64,000 bases of DNA from Chroococcidiopsidaceae cyanobacterium YX2bin18 (GCA_030446505.1 JAUJND010000008.1:1-64000); one strand, 5' to 3'. Positions 11,072-20,967 are shown, counted from the stretch's first letter. Numbers and translations are program-made. The notes: a model not told the origin generated them from the sequence alone.

Positions 11072-11137
11072 GTCATTAGTCATCAGTCGTTAGTAGATAG
11101 CTTAATGACTAATGACTAATGACTAGTAACTAATGAC
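11072..11137 (+). repeat. TAATGAC heptamer repeats with inverted copy, atpA-atpG spacer
   Basis: Three perfect tandem copies of TAATGAC (11103-11123) and a fourth at 11131-11137. GTCATTAGTCAT at 11072-11083 is the exact complement of 11105-11116, so the spacer can fold into a 12-bp stem. Short tandemly repeated heptamers of this kind are known from filamentous cyanobacteria (STRR). Confidence 0.8.
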
Positions 11138-11152
11138 TAAGGACTAAAAATT

Positions 11153-12100
11153 ATGGCTAATCTCAAAGTAATTCGCGACCGGATTAAGTCGGTCAAAAAC
11201 ACCCAAAAAATCACAGAAGCGATGCGTTTAGTGGCTGCTGCCAGGGTGCGTCGTGCTCAAGAACAAGTGATTGCTACGCGCCCTTTCGCTGATCGATTGG
11301 CGCAAGTGCTGTACGGTTTGCAAACTCGCCTGCGCTTTGAAGATGTAGATTTACCACTATTGAAACAACGAGAAGTGCAATCTGTCGGGTTACTGGTAGT
11401 TTCAGGCGATCGCGGTCTCTGTGGAGGCTATAACAATAACATCATCCGTCGTGCTGAAACTCGTGCCAAAGAATTGCAGGCAGAAGGTCGAGACTACAAA
11501 TACATCCTAGTAGGGCGCAAAGCAGTCCAATACTTCCAACGCCGTAATCAGCCTATTGATGCAACCTATACAGGATTAGAGCAAATTCCCACGGCAGCAG
11601 AAGCCTCTAACATTGCTGACGAACTGCTTTCCTTGTTTCTGTCGCAAAGTGTAGACCGGATTGAGTTAGTTTACACCAAGTTTGTCTCCTTAATTAGCTC
11701 ACGACCAGTTGTTCAAACCTTGCTTCCTCTTGATGCTCAAGGTTTAGAAACAGCGGATGATGAAATATTCCGGCTCACAAGCCGTGGTGGTGAGGTTGAA
11801 GTGGAGCGCTCTAAGGTACAAACCCCAACTCGCACTTTTCCGCGAGACATGATTTTTGAGCAAGATCCTGTACAAATTCTCGATGCTTTGCTACCTCTGT
11901 ACCTGAATAATCAGTTACTACGAGGGTTACAAGAATCAGCAGCCAGTGAACTCGCCGCTCGGATGACAGCAATGAACAATGCTAGTGACAACGCTGGTGA
12001 AATCATTGATCTTCTCACAACGTCTTATAACAAGGCAAGGCAAGCAGCAATTACCCAAGAAATCCTAGAGGTTGTTGGCGGTGCTGAGGGACTAAGTTAG
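11153..12100 (+). CDS. atpG: ATP synthase F1 subunit gamma
   Basis: 315 residues, the cyanobacterial length. It is the central rotor shaft. The N-terminal helix [26 protein letters not shown] and the C-terminal helix [27 protein letters not shown] form the coiled coil. An insertion around residues 195-230 ([20 protein letters not shown]) matches the extra segment of photosynthetic gamma subunits and has no cysteine pair, so the thiol switch of chloroplast gamma is absent. Last gene of the operon; an IS remnant begins about 60 bases downstream and no clear terminator is left. Confidence 0.97.
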   Translation: MANLKVIRDRIKSVKNTQKITEAMRLVAAARVRRAQEQVIATRPFADRLAQVLYGLQTRLRFEDVDLPLLKQREVQSVGLLVVSGDRGLCGGYNNNIIRRAETRAKELQAEGRDYKYILVGRKAVQYFQRRNQPIDATYTGLEQIPTAAEASNIADELLSLFLSQSVDRIELVYTKFVSLISSRPVVQTLLPLDAQGLETADDEIFRLTSRGGEVEVERSKVQTPTRTFPRDMIFEQDPVQILDALLPLYLNNQLLRGLQESAASELAARMTAMNNASDNAGEIIDLLTTSYNKARQAAITQEILEVVGGAEGLS

Positions 12101-12158
12101 GCAGTAACTTACCTTAATCGCAATCTGTAGCTTTTTTAAATTCAAGCGCACTTGTATT

Positions 12159-12874
12159 GGGGTGTGGTCAAAAGTAATTGGTAGCGCGGAAAAACTGTAT
12201 TGTGGAAAGCTTGGAGGTGAAAAGAGCTTCTTTTTGGGGCAGTGTCACAGATAGAACTCTTGAATAACGACCAACACCGCCCCGAAAATGGGATATAGCG
12301 ACATTATCTTTGAAATAAGTCAGAAGCTTTCTCAGGCATTGCTGGAGCGAAAACCAGATTTAGTGCAAAAAGTCAACAACTGGATGGCAACGCTTTCAGG
12401 AGCATTATGGTTGTGGTTGGGCGATTGATAGAGCTACGGTGTGTCGAGAGGTAGAAAAAACGGCAATCAAAGCAGAGCAATATGTAGAAACTCGACTATG
12501 GGAGGCTGATTGGGATTACATACAAACATTGACTACTAGACCCGAAATGGAACAGGTGTTAGTAGAACTAGATGGAAGTCATGTTCGTACAGGCAAGAAG
12601 GTAGCGCTCTTAGGAGCCGAACTGACCAAAAAACGTTGGCTGCCCAAGTGCCAACGTCCTCTTGATTAGCGTCAGGTCAGAGTAGGATTCGCTCGACCAC
12701 TTGGAGGGCAAAAGGATGAACGAACGTTCGTAGCACAGATGAGCCAATACCCAGAGTTAGTCTGGCTTTAAGAATTATTCGGGCTAATGGTTGGTGGGAT
12801 GATTTTTGGTCGCAAGGATTGCTCTGCGCCAAGGTCAGCTAAGTTTCTGACTAACTCAACACACCCTGTATTGT
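12159..12874 (+). mobile_element. Degenerate ISKra4-like insertion sequence
   Basis: The left edge is GGGGTGTGGTCAAAAGTAAT (12159 on) and the right edge an imperfect inverted relative ending AACACACCCTGTATTG (to 12874). Between them lies a broken transposase. The left-end sequence recurs at 14331, 14415, 14512 and 17081, which supports it as an element end. Boundaries are approximate. Confidence 0.6.
12298..12790 (+). pseudogene. ISKra4-family transposase remnant
   Basis: Fragments in different frames read in order like one transposase: MGYSDIIFEISQKLSQALLE, then WAIDRATVCREVEKTAIKAE, then LVELDGSHVRTGK with the first catalytic-type Asp, then (after a stop and frame change) RQVRVGFARPLGG followed by a KDERTFVAQ segment. 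The ELDGSxVRTG and VRVGxARP motifs are those I associate with ISKra4-family DDE transposases. At least two frameshifts are needed and the C-terminal half is missing, so it is dead. Confidence 0.65.
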
Positions 12875-13002
12875 TATACCACGAGCTTCTACCTTGCGGT
12901 ATGTCATCTCCAATCCAATCACTAAAGAATGTAAAAGTTCCTTCTTACGAGACTGTGATATGACAGGGGCTTATCCAAAACTGTCTCTTCTCGTCAGACA
13001 AA

Positions 13003-13311
13003 TCATGAATTCGATGATCCTGAAGCTTTAGACTGCTGAAGCTCTTCGATGCGATGTATGGCTTTCTCATACATATAATCATCCTCTTCCTTTGAAAAGA
13101 GTTCTAAAAATTTCTGATAGTCTTTAATAGCTCCTTCATATTCTCTTAATTTTTCACGAGCATCAGCACGTAAGTAGTAAGTCGAGGCACTATCACGATT
13201 GATTTTTAGGAACTCTGTACATTGTTCAGCAGCTTCCTGAAAGTCTCCTTGTGTAAGCTTTAATACTGCCTGCCCAATGAAGCTACTATGGTCTAGCAAG
13301 CCTCTCTTCAT
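13003..13311 (-). CDS. Small TPR-repeat protein
   Basis: 102 residues with two tetratricopeptide repeats: FIGQAVLKLTQGDFQEAAEQCTEFLKIN and STYYLRADAREKLREYEGAIKDYQKFLEL (key positions W/L-G-Y-A-F-A-P are partly met). TPRs mediate protein-protein contacts, so it is probably an adaptor for the gene just upstream, whose 3' end it overlaps by 26 bases in another frame. The overlap and shared strand suggest coupled expression. No membrane segment or signal peptide. Confidence 0.7.
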   Translation of the reverse strand: MKRGLLDHSSFIGQAVLKLTQGDFQEAAEQCTEFLKINRDSASTYYLRADAREKLREYEGAIKDYQKFLELFSKEEDDYMYEKAIHRIEELQQSKASGSSNS

Positions 13312-13927
13312 TCTTTACAGGTGAATTCAACAAATGAAGCTCGGCTCCAACCTCGGCATCTGGGTAGTCGTCACGGAGCAGATCATGGACAAAGTATAAT
13401 TGTTCTTTCGTCTGCTTTTCCATTGCCACATACTCGGTAACGAAGGCATGGAAACGGAAGAAAGCCTTGTTTACCTTCTCACAACCTAGAAGTTGGCAAA
13501 TAAAATCTGATGAACCTGCGATGACATCATACTCACAGTCTGTGGAGACGACTACCCAGTCAGGCTCCCCAGCAAAAAGAGCGTAGTTGAAAAATCCCCA
13601 AAATCGATTAAGCTCCTCAATGGCCTCAACCGTTGTAGGTACGACGTAAACTGAAGGATAGTTGCCCATTGAGTCCAACGCTACTGCCCATAGCTCATGG
13701 TATCCACGTTCTAAAAAAATTCGCTGTAGTTGTTCTCGATTCATCCAGATAGCATGAGTGTATGTTTCTGCGGGAACAGCAACCCACTCCGCTCGCTTGA
13801 TGAGTGATACGTTCATCAACGTTAGCCCTTCAATAGGGTAATGCAATACCTGGTTCAGCTTTTCGTTGATTCTAGCGACTTCTTTAGGAGTAGAAATTGG
13901 ACGTAAAAACTTTGTCTCGAATGACAT
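13286..13927 (-). CDS. Conserved protein of unknown function
   Basis: 213 residues from the Met at 13927 (MSFETKFLRP); an upstream in-frame Met at 13957 is possible. I do not recognise the family with certainty. It is soluble, with aromatic-rich stretches (ELWAVALDSMGNYPSVYVVP, RFWGFFNYALFAGEPDWVVVSTDCEYDVIAG) that resemble the style of SMI1/KNR4- or DUF-type immunity-like proteins, but this is only a likeness. It is the first gene of a two-gene unit with the TPR gene. The pair sits between IS-derived repeats. Confidence 0.65.
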   Translation of the reverse strand: MSFETKFLRPISTPKEVARINEKLNQVLHYPIEGLTLMNVSLIKRAEWVAVPAETYTHAIWMNREQLQRIFLERGYHELWAVALDSMGNYPSVYVVPTTVEAIEELNRFWGFFNYALFAGEPDWVVVSTDCEYDVIAGSSDFICQLLGCEKVNKAFFRFHAFVTEYVAMEKQTKEQLYFVHDLLRDDYPDAEVGAELHLLNSPVKNEERLARP

Positions 13928-14059
13928 ATTATTGTTTATCTTAAATTTACCTTTCAACTAAGTGGTTAATCTGTGCCATTGGCAAACTTTCCCATTATTC
14001 GGGTTTAACTCACTTCGCTATATAAAATCAAGGTAGTGTTTTCCCTGTCGGGAGAATTT

Positions 14060-14233
14060 TCACCTTAATTGCTCTTCTAGATCCAGGCGGAGTAATTTCC
14101 ATTGTTGGACCTTGAGTGCTTGTACTAAAGGGTCGGGCAAAACCGTCGTACCATCACTAGGCAAAACAATTGTTCCAATATAAGTCCTTAACCAACCGTA
14201 AAATAGACAAATACCGGTATATCCAATCTTCAT
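14060..14233 (-). CDS. Possible 57-residue protein
   Basis: Open frame from ATG at 14233 to a TGA at 14060-14062: starts MKIGYTGICLFYGWLRTYIG and ends VQQWKLLRLDLEEQLR. The composition looks protein-like (an internal TIVLPSDGTTVLPDP turn and an amphipathic C-terminal helix), but no good ribosome-binding site or family is visible. It may be a fragment of a longer gene. Confidence 0.3.
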   Translation of the reverse strand: MKIGYTGICLFYGWLRTYIGTIVLPSDGTTVLPDPLVQALKVQQWKLLRLDLEEQLR

Positions 14234-14330
14234 AGCAGTTGCGGTAGTTACTCAAGTTCTAATGTGACACTGCCACAAAAAACCAGATGTTTCACAACCT
14301 TCCAGCTATTTCCCACACAGTTGCTCCTCT

Positions 14331-14362
14331 ACCAACTACCTTTGACACACCCCTTGTATTGG
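14331..14362 (-). repeat. Copy of the ISKra4-type end repeat
   Basis: ACCAACTACCTTTGACACAC followed by CCCTTGTATTGG is an inverted relative of the element end at 12159 (which is preceded by CTTGTATTGG). It has no clear partner and is read as a solo end. Confidence 0.5.
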
Positions 14363-14414
14363 ATAAGGCGGGATTTTTGCAGGTTCTTCCAGCTACACCG
14401 TCAACTTCTTCCAC

Positions 14415-14533
14415 GGGTGTGGTCGCAAGTGGTTGGTAGGGTTTAGGTAGAAAAGCTGCGAAAGAAGTTGCAGACTGTTTTTGTACACACCCTGTCCCCC
14501 TACTCCTATTCACCAAGTGATTTTGACTACACC
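14415..14533. mobile_element. Candidate 119-bp MITE
   Basis: It opens with GGGTGTGGTCGCAAGTGGTT (14415 on) and closes with ACCAAGTGATTTTGACTACA (14512 on, ending at the CCC at 14533). The two ends are imperfect inverted repeats of each other and of the ISKra4-like element end at 12159. There is no coding capacity. Size and structure fit a miniature inverted-repeat element mobilised by the parent transposase. Confidence 0.5.
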
Positions 14534-14626
14534 CATTCTAGTCATGTATATGAGGGAAACACTGCCAAAATAAACTTACTATATGTCACAACTTAAATCG
14601 TAAGTTGGCGTAGGAGGCTCAGTCTA

Positions 14627-16882
14627 TCACGGTTCCAGTTGGGTAGGGGTCTCTGGTCTCGATATCCGGTTATTGAGTGGGAGCGTGACTATAAATACTG
14701 TACCAACTTCGACTTCACTCTCTACCCTGATTTGACCACCGTGTACGTCCACTGATTTTTTAACAATGGCTAGCCCTAATCCTGTACCCGATATGGTACC
14801 CACATTGCTAGCTCGTTGAAATGAATCAAACAGTTGAGCTTGGTCTGCTTTAGGAATACCAATGCCTTCGTCTTGGATCTGGAATATTGCTTCTCCAAGT
14901 TTGCAAATGAGGTCAAACCGGATCGTGCCTCCTTGGGGTGAATATTTGATGGCATTGGATAGCAGATTGCTGAGAATGTGCAGTAGCAATTTTTCATCTA
15001 TATAAGCATCGACACATTCACCTTGGCTGCAAAATTCGATTGTGTGAGCGTCCGTAGTGATTTGCATCTCTTCCACCAGCTCACGGCAGAATTTTGTGAC
15101 ATCCAGCAATGTTGGATTGAACTCCAGTTTGCCTGCTTCGGCCTTACCAAGTAGCAGCACATCACTCAATAACCCGGTCATGCGCTTGACTGCTACTTGG
15201 ATCCGCTGTAGCTGTTCAAGTTTTTTTCCCTCAGCCAATTTGTGGCTGTAGCGTTCTAGTATTTCGGCGGAAGATAAGATCGTGGTCAACGGCGTGCGAA
15301 ACTCGTGAGAGGTTATAGTGACAAAGCGAGATTTGAGGAGGCTAAGTTCTTTTTCTTTTTCCAGAGCCCTACGCAGTTCTGCCTCTACTTGCTTCTGATC
15401 ATCAATATCTGTACTGGTCCCAACCCACTGAACGATCGCTCCGTTCTCGTTTTTCATCGGCAGGGCTCGACCCAGGTGCCACCGGTAGGTTCCGTCTGAC
15501 CTCCTTTTAAAGCGGTACTCAATTTCGTAACTCTCTCCTGTTTGGTAGGCTTGGGTCCACCGATCAATTGATAGTTGTAGGTCATCCGGATGCAAAACGG
15601 GTCCCCAGCCGCAGTCCTCGGTCTGCTCCAGCGTCATGCCAGTGTAGTTGTGCCAGCGTTGGTTGTAGTAATCGAGATAGCCATCAGGTCGAGCCGTCCA
15701 GACAATCTGCGGCATAGCATCTGCCAAGAAGCGGTAGCGTTCCATACTTTGGTGCAGTGACTCATCAGCTTGCTTACGCTCAGTGATTTCCCTTTGTAAA
15801 GCAGAGAGTGCAGATGATAACTCTGCGGTTCGCTCGCTAACCCGGTCTTCTAACTCGTCATGGGCTTGACGCAGCCCCTCCTCTGCCTGCTGGCGCTCCC
15901 TGTCCATTTGATTTAAAACTCTGGCGTTCCAATAAATTAAGACTGCAAAGGTGATGATATTGGACAGCACCAGCAACGCTATGCCAAACTTAGTTCCATA
16001 TAGTCCTGCTGTTTCCCCCTGCAACCGTAACCATCCTAGTAGGAAGGGGACAACAACAGTAGCTGGCAGCAAGCGCCGTGCCGTTACCCCTCCAACCGTA
16101 TCTGCCAGGATTGTCTGAATCAGGGTACGGTCTGAAGAGACCAAGAGGATGCCAATCGAGAGAATAATAAAGGTAATGGCAGTGTGCAAAGCCATTGTTG
16201 CCAGATTGAAAATAATTCCGGTAAAAGCTGTAACGCCATAGGCATAGCCAATCAATGTCATTAAACCGAGCAGCGTGGGTACGAGGGTCAACCCTTGAGC
16301 AAGTTGCTGGAGTTTTTGCTTTCTTGCCTTTAGCAGGATTAAAGAAAGACCTGATAAGAAAAAGGATAGAGCTGTACTAAACGCCATCCGTCCAGGGGCA
16401 ATTGTACCAAAACTGTCACGAGTTGCAGTTTGAATAAATAGCAATTGGTCAATATGCAAGTCCCACCTGAAAAAATACTCAACCAGGGTTAGCCCTCCGA
16501 GCAGGAATACGAGAATCGAGCAACCTTTGCCAATCAACCGTCTCCAAAAGACATAAGAACCCCTGTCTTGGAAAATTGCTCCTCTTGGGGGGACTCTGCG
16601 TACCCGCCATTTTCCGCTGCTACGCTTTTTGGTAGATAATTGTAGCCATAAAGAGCCGCCCGCCAGGATAAACCCCAGTGCTGTATTTGGTCTCATAGCA
16701 ACAAATCCTGGGAGGATGCTCTTCAGCACTGCAATATTATAAATCCACCCCACCAGTACCACGCAGCCTACAAAGATAACGCTAGCGCTTGCAACTTGGG
16801 CAGCTTTGTTGAGCGAAGCGTCTCCTGGGAGGAACGTTCCCCTCTTAGGAGAGGTTCTGCACGGAGCAGAGTGAATGGTCAT
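14627..16882 (-). CDS. Membrane-bound PAS sensor histidine kinase
   Basis: 751 residues. The N-terminal ~320 residues contain about eight hydrophobic helices (for example ASVIFVGCVVLVGWIYNIAV) forming a MASE-like integral membrane sensor. A coiled-coil linker (QAEEGLRQAHDELEDRVSER) leads to a PAS domain (about 379-505, with its PAC end WVGTSTDIDDQKQ), a HisKA dimerisation helix with the phosphorylated His in SHEFRTPLT (about residue 525), and a HATPase domain with N box NLLSNAIKYSPQGG, G1 DEGIGIP and G2 GTGLGLAIV. All catalytic motifs are intact. No response regulator is adjacent, so it is an orphan kinase. Ligand unknown. Confidence 0.9.
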   Translation of the reverse strand: MTIHSAPCRTSPKRGTFLPGDASLNKAAQVASASVIFVGCVVLVGWIYNIAVLKSILPGFVAMRPNTALGFILAGGSLWLQLSTKKRSSGKWRVRRVPPRGAIFQDRGSYVFWRRLIGKGCSILVFLLGGLTLVEYFFRWDLHIDQLLFIQTATRDSFGTIAPGRMAFSTALSFFLSGLSLILLKARKQKLQQLAQGLTLVPTLLGLMTLIGYAYGVTAFTGIIFNLATMALHTAITFIILSIGILLVSSDRTLIQTILADTVGGVTARRLLPATVVVPFLLGWLRLQGETAGLYGTKFGIALLVLSNIITFAVLIYWNARVLNQMDRERQQAEEGLRQAHDELEDRVSERTAELSSALSALQREITERKQADESLHQSMERYRFLADAMPQIVWTARPDGYLDYYNQRWHNYTGMTLEQTEDCGWGPVLHPDDLQLSIDRWTQAYQTGESYEIEYRFKRRSDGTYRWHLGRALPMKNENGAIVQWVGTSTDIDDQKQVEAELRRALEKEKELSLLKSRFVTITSHEFRTPLTTILSSAEILERYSHKLAEGKKLEQLQRIQVAVKRMTGLLSDVLLLGKAEAGKLEFNPTLLDVTKFCRELVEEMQITTDAHTIEFCSQGECVDAYIDEKLLLHILSNLLSNAIKYSPQGGTIRFDLICKLGEAIFQIQDEGIGIPKADQAQLFDSFQRASNVGTISGTGLGLAIVKKSVDVHGGQIRVESEVEVGTVFIVTLPLNNRISRPETPTQLEP

Positions 16883-17080
16883 CGCTTAACCCTCAAAACT
16901 GATTGATATCTCTACTATTCCCAAGAATTTTCTCTTAATCACAAGCATCCTTAGAAAAAGCGATGTGTCTTCGCTGGCGGAATGTGTGCCAATTGTAGAG
17001 AAGCGCTCTCTCTCCTCTTCTATTTCAGCTAACCATCTAATCCGCGCTCAAAGAAGCCTGTACGCTCAGCTTGCCTACAC

Positions 17081-17105
17081 ACCAACCACTTTTGACCACA
17101 CCCCA
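17081..17105 (-). repeat. Solo copy of the ISKra4-type end repeat
   Basis: ACCAACCACTTTTGACCACA followed by CCCCA is the reverse complement of GGGGTGTGGTCAAAAGT as found at 12159. It lies about 120 bases before ssrA. Confidence 0.55.
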
Positions 17106-17226
17106 CCACATTGCCGCTTACCTTGCCAAAAAAGGTGGGAGGCACAGCCACACAACCTTTTTGCCGCTTTTTAGTTAGCCATATCACATTTCTAAATAAC
17201 GTACTATAATAAGAGATATCAGACAT

Positions 17227-17615
17227 GGGGCTTTAATGGTTTCGACAGGTTGGCGAACGCTGCTCTGTGATACAGGTCGAGAGTGAGTCTCCTCTCGTAA
17301 ATCAAAGGCTCAAAAAAAAAGTAAATGCGAACAACATTGTACCTTTTGCTCGTAAGGCTGCCACTGTAGCTGCCTAAAAACCTCTAATCAGGTCCGAGCG
17401 TCTATAGTCTGACTCCGTTAAAGGCTATAGACCAACCCCCAACGGATGCTCTAGTAAGTGTTCTCTGGGTGGCTTGCTAGCTAAGACTTAACCAGTGCAT
17501 CCCACCGTTCGGGATAAGGAACGGTTCCCGCCTTGAGGATTAGATAGGATAAACCTGTGAATGAGCGGGGGGTAAATACCCAATTTGGACACGGGTTCAA
17601 TTCCCGTAAGCTCCA
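17227..17615 (+). ncRNA. ssrA: tmRNA
   Basis: The 5' end GGGGCTTTAATGGTTTCGAC and the 3' end with the T-arm GGGTTCAATTCCCG followed by TAAGCTCCA form the tRNA-like domain. The tag frame begins after GTAAAT and reads ANNIVPFARKAATVAA before TAA, a typical cyanobacterial proteolysis tag ending in VAA. The molecule rescues stalled ribosomes and marks the unfinished protein for degradation. The genome does not appear to encode the terminal CCA (CTA follows). It is a one-piece tmRNA, about 389 bases. Confidence 0.95.
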
Positions 17616-17636
17616 CTAGATACAATAATTTTCTTT

Positions 17637-17667
17637 TCCACCGACAAAATGTTAGGTGGATTTTTTT
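17637..17667 (+). terminator. Terminator of ssrA
   Basis: TCCACC and GGTGGA pair around a 12-base loop and are followed by seven T residues, 22 bases after the tmRNA end. Confidence 0.8.
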
Positions 17668-17737
17668 AGGAATCAGGACTAGCTGAGGTTAGTTGATATC
17701 GCAACGGATGATTATCCCTGATAATGAGGGTATAACA

Positions 17738-17916
17738 TCCCTACCCAATAGCGATCGCATCTTTAACACTTCTCGCAGGTGAGAGGAAAATCATACGATG
17801 AATATAGTTTAGGATTGGGTTGACACGCAGCTGAACTGATAGAAGTCAAAACTAAATAATAAGCATAATTCCTAAAGTTTCCTAAACACAGCCATACTAG
17901 AAAACTCGTTGGGCAA
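17738..17916 (+). repeat. Upstream copy of the duplicated secA leader
   Basis: Imperfect copy of 17932-18157. Shared blocks include TAGCGATCGCATCTTTAACA, CATACGATGAA(T/C)ATAGTTTAG, a GGGTTGACA box and CCTAAAGTTTCC(T/C)AAACACAGCCAT. The copy extends through the first nine secA codons, but the start codon reads ATA instead of ATG, and the codons read ILENSLGK against MLKNLLGD. Confidence 0.85.
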
Positions 17917-17931
17917 GAGTAAGGGCGTGAG

Positions 17932-18157
17932 ATCCCTACCATAGCGATCGCATCTTTAACACTCTCCCAGGCGAGAAGGAAATGATACGATGAACATAGT
18001 TTAGTTTTAGGTTAACCATGTAGGTTGACAAAAACATAGTTTAGGTTTGGGTTGACAATATCTTTCTGCTAAATCTGCCCCTCCATACTCAAAACTAAAC
18101 AATAAGCTAATTCCTAAAGTTTCCCAAACACAGCCATGCTGAAAAACTTGCTGGGCG
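17932..18157 (+). promoter_or_regulatory. secA leader (downstream copy), with TTGACA boxes
   Basis: Functional copy directly before and overlapping the secA start. It holds two TTGACA hexamers (near 18026 and 18052), each inside repeats of CATAGTTTAGG(T)TTNGGTTGACA type. The insert of about 50 bases relative to the upstream copy comes from a further local repeat of this box. Which TTGACA is used cannot be told. Confidence 0.6.
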
Positions 18158-20928
18158 ATCCCAACGCTCGGAAGCTCAAAAAATTCCAACCCTTAGTTAC
18201 AGATATCAACCTATTAGAAGAAGATATCCAGGCACTTTCCGATGAGGCGCTAACTGGTAAAACAGCAGAGTTTAAACAGAGGTTAGAAAAAGGCGAAACT
18301 CTGGATGATTTGCTACCAGAAGCATTTGCCGTAGTCCGAGAAGCTGGGCGACGGGTGTTAGAACTACGACACTTTGATGTCCAACTCTTAGGTGGGATTA
18401 TCCTACACAAAGGGCAGATTGCGGAAATGAAAACCGGCGAGGGAAAAACCCTGGTTGCTACGCTACCAGCGTACCTTAACGCACTTACTGGTAAAGGAGT
18501 GCATATTGTAACAGTTAACGATTACCTAGCGCGTCGGGATGCCGAGTGGATGGGGCAGGTACATCGCTACTTAGGGCTTACGGTAGGATTAATTCAGCAG
18601 GGAATGAACCCATTTGAGCGTAAGAAAAATTACGACTGCGACATTACTTATGTCACAAATAGCGAGGTAGGCTTCGACTACTTGCGAGACAACATGGCTA
18701 CCTCAATGGTGGATGTGGTGCAACGTCCCTTCAACTACTGCATCATTGATGAAGTTGATTCGATCTTAGTTGATGAAGCGCGGACACCGCTAATTATCTC
18801 TGGGCAGGTAGAACGACCAACAGAGAAATACCTGCAAGCGTCACAAGTGGCAGCGATGCTAAAAACCGAGGAGCATTACGAGGTAGATGAAAAGGCTCGT
18901 AACGTGCTTTTGTCTGATGAAGGTTTTGCTGAAGCTGAACGCCTGCTGGAAGTACAAGATTTATACGACCCCAACGACCCTTGGGCGCACTACATTTTCA
19001 ATGCAATTAAAGCTAAAGAACTGTTTCTTCCAGATGTAAACTATATCGTCCGCAACAATGAAGTTGTAATTGTGGATGAGTTTACAGGGCGGGTGCTACC
19101 AGGACGGCGTTGGAGTGATGGACTGCATCAGGCGATTGAAGCGAAAGAACGGGTAGAAATTCAACCAGAAACTCAAACTTTAGCGACGATTACCTATCAA
19201 AACTTGTTCTTGCTGTTTCCGAAATTAGCCGGAATGACAGGGACAGCAAAAACAGAAGAAGTTGAGTTTGAGAAAATTTACAAACTTGAAGTAACAATAG
19301 TACCGACAAATAGACCCAGAAGCCGTCATGACTTGGCTGATGTGGTCTATAAAACCGAGGAAGCAAAGTGGCGGGCGATCGCGGAAGAATGCACCCAAAT
19401 GCATGAAATGGGACGACCAGTACTGATTGGAACCACAAGCGTCGAGAAGTCGGAATATCTCAGCAATTTGTTAGAGCAGCAGCAAGTTCCCTACAATCTC
19501 CTCAACGCTAGACCAGAAAACGTGGAGCGAGAATCAGAAATTATTGCTCAAGCAGGGCGTAAGGGTACATTGACGATCGCGACCAATATGGCAGGGCGAG
19601 GCACAGATATCATCCTGGGTGGTAATGCGGAATACATGGCGCGACTGAAACTGCGGGAATACTTTATGCCCCGAATTGTGCAGCCGGAAGATGAAGATAT
19701 TTTTGGGGTAGGGCAGGCATCCGGAATGCCGATAACCAGTGGCAGTGGGCAAGGATTTGTTCCTGGTAAAAAAGTTAAAACCTGGAAAGCGTCACCACAA
19801 ATTTTCCCAGCCCAACTAGCAAAAGAGACAGAGCAACAGCTGAAACAAGCGGTAGAATTTGCTGTTTTAGAATATGGGGAACGCAGCCTACCGGAACTAG
19901 AAGCAGAAGATAAAGTAGCGATCGCTGCTGAGAAAGCGCCAACAGATGATCCTGTAATCCAAAAATTACGGGAAGTTTACAATCTACTGCGTCATGAGTA
20001 CGAACAGTTTACTAGCCGAGAACACAATGAAGTTGTATCGCTTGGAGGTCTACACGTAGTTGGGACAGAACGCCACGAATCACGGCGGATAGATAACCAA
20101 TTACGCGGACGTGCGGGACGACAGGGCGACCCAGGAACGACTAAATTCTTCCTGAGTTTGCAGGATAACTTGTTACGGATTTTTGGTGGCGATCGCGTAG
20201 CTGGCTTGATGAATGCCTTCCGCGTTGAAGAAGATATGCCGATTGAATCGGGGATGCTTACACGCTCTTTAGAAGGCGCTCAGAAAAAGGTTGAAACTTA
20301 TTACTACGACATCCGTAAGCAGGTGTTTGAGTATGACGAAGTGATGAACAACCAACGTCGGGCAATCTACGCCGAACGTCGCCGCGTTTTAGAAGGTGAA
20401 GACCTTAAAGAACAGGTGATTAAGTACGCCGAAAAAACAATGGATGAGATTGTTGACTACTATGTCAACCCAGATCTGCCATCGGAAGAGTGGGACTTAA
20501 CCACACTGGTCAACAAAGTAAAAGAATTTGTTTATCTGCTAGCAGACTTGGAACCAGAGCAATTAGAGGATCTTAGCGTCACTGAGATTAAAACTTTCCT
20601 GCACGAGCAAGTGCGAATTGCTTACGACATGAAAGAAGCAGAAATTGAGCAAGTCCAGCCTGGATTAATGCGCCAAGCCGAGCGGTTTTTTATCTTGCAA
20701 CAGATTGATACCCTGTGGCGGGAGCACTTGCAACAGATGGATTCTCTGCGGGAATCTGTTGGACTGCGTGGCTACGGACAAAAAGATCCGCTGATTGAGT
20801 ACAAGAGTGAGGGTTATGAACTGTTTTTAGATATGATGACCAATATTCGCCGGAATGTTGTTTACTCTATGTTCCAGTTCCAGCCTCAAATTCAGCCTGC
20901 ACTTGCCTCGCCGTCAGAGTTGGTTTGA
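18136..20928 (+). CDS. secA: Preprotein translocase ATPase
   Basis: 930 residues, full length and intact. SecA drives protein export through SecYEG at the plasma and thylakoid membranes. Seen: Walker [12 protein letters not shown] (about residue 100), Walker B/DEAD-like [21 protein letters not shown] (about 203), the preprotein cross-linking region, the second motor domain [15 protein letters not shown] with [28 protein letters not shown], and the C-terminal helical scaffold. A cyanobacterial-type insertion is present in the second motor (residues about 515-610). The C-terminal Cys-rich zinc motif of many bacterial SecA proteins is absent; the protein ends in SPSELV. The start is fixed by MLKNLLGD. 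Confidence 0.98.
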   Translation: MLKNLLGDPNARKLKKFQPLVTDINLLEEDIQALSDEALTGKTAEFKQRLEKGETLDDLLPEAFAVVREAGRRVLELRHFDVQLLGGIILHKGQIAEMKTGEGKTLVATLPAYLNALTGKGVHIVTVNDYLARRDAEWMGQVHRYLGLTVGLIQQGMNPFERKKNYDCDITYVTNSEVGFDYLRDNMATSMVDVVQRPFNYCIIDEVDSILVDEARTPLIISGQVERPTEKYLQASQVAAMLKTEEHYEVDEKARNVLLSDEGFAEAERLLEVQDLYDPNDPWAHYIFNAIKAKELFLPDVNYIVRNNEVVIVDEFTGRVLPGRRWSDGLHQAIEAKERVEIQPETQTLATITYQNLFLLFPKLAGMTGTAKTEEVEFEKIYKLEVTIVPTNRPRSRHDLADVVYKTEEAKWRAIAEECTQMHEMGRPVLIGTTSVEKSEYLSNLLEQQQVPYNLLNARPENVERESEIIAQAGRKGTLTIATNMAGRGTDIILGGNAEYMARLKLREYFMPRIVQPEDEDIFGVGQASGMPITSGSGQGFVPGKKVKTWKASPQIFPAQLAKETEQQLKQAVEFAVLEYGERSLPELEAEDKVAIAAEKAPTDDPVIQKLREVYNLLRHEYEQFTSREHNEVVSLGGLHVVGTERHESRRIDNQLRGRAGRQGDPGTTKFFLSLQDNLLRIFGGDRVAGLMNAFRVEEDMPIESGMLTRSLEGAQKKVETYYYDIRKQVFEYDEVMNNQRRAIYAERRRVLEGEDLKEQVIKYAEKTMDEIVDYYVNPDLPSEEWDLTTLVNKVKEFVYLLADLEPEQLEDLSVTEIKTFLHEQVRIAYDMKEAEIEQVQPGLMRQAERFFILQQIDTLWREHLQQMDSLRESVGLRGYGQKDPLIEYKSEGYELFLDMMTNIRRNVVYSMFQFQPQIQPALASPSELV

Positions 20929-20967
20929 GGTGAGTTAGTAATGACTCGCACCCTGCACGTTTGATAT

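Noticed and set aside
11072-11137. CRISPR-like array
   Set aside because: Direct repeats are seven bases without spacers. No array with 25-40-base repeats and unique spacers exists in the window.
12878-12970. Small minus-strand frame MTYRKVEARGITIQG
   Set aside because: Only 18 codons, no context, overlapping the edge of the ISKra4 remnant.
17227-17615. A tRNA gene suggested by the T-arm at 17592
   Set aside because: It is the 3' half of the tRNA-like domain of tmRNA. No free-standing tRNA was found in the window.
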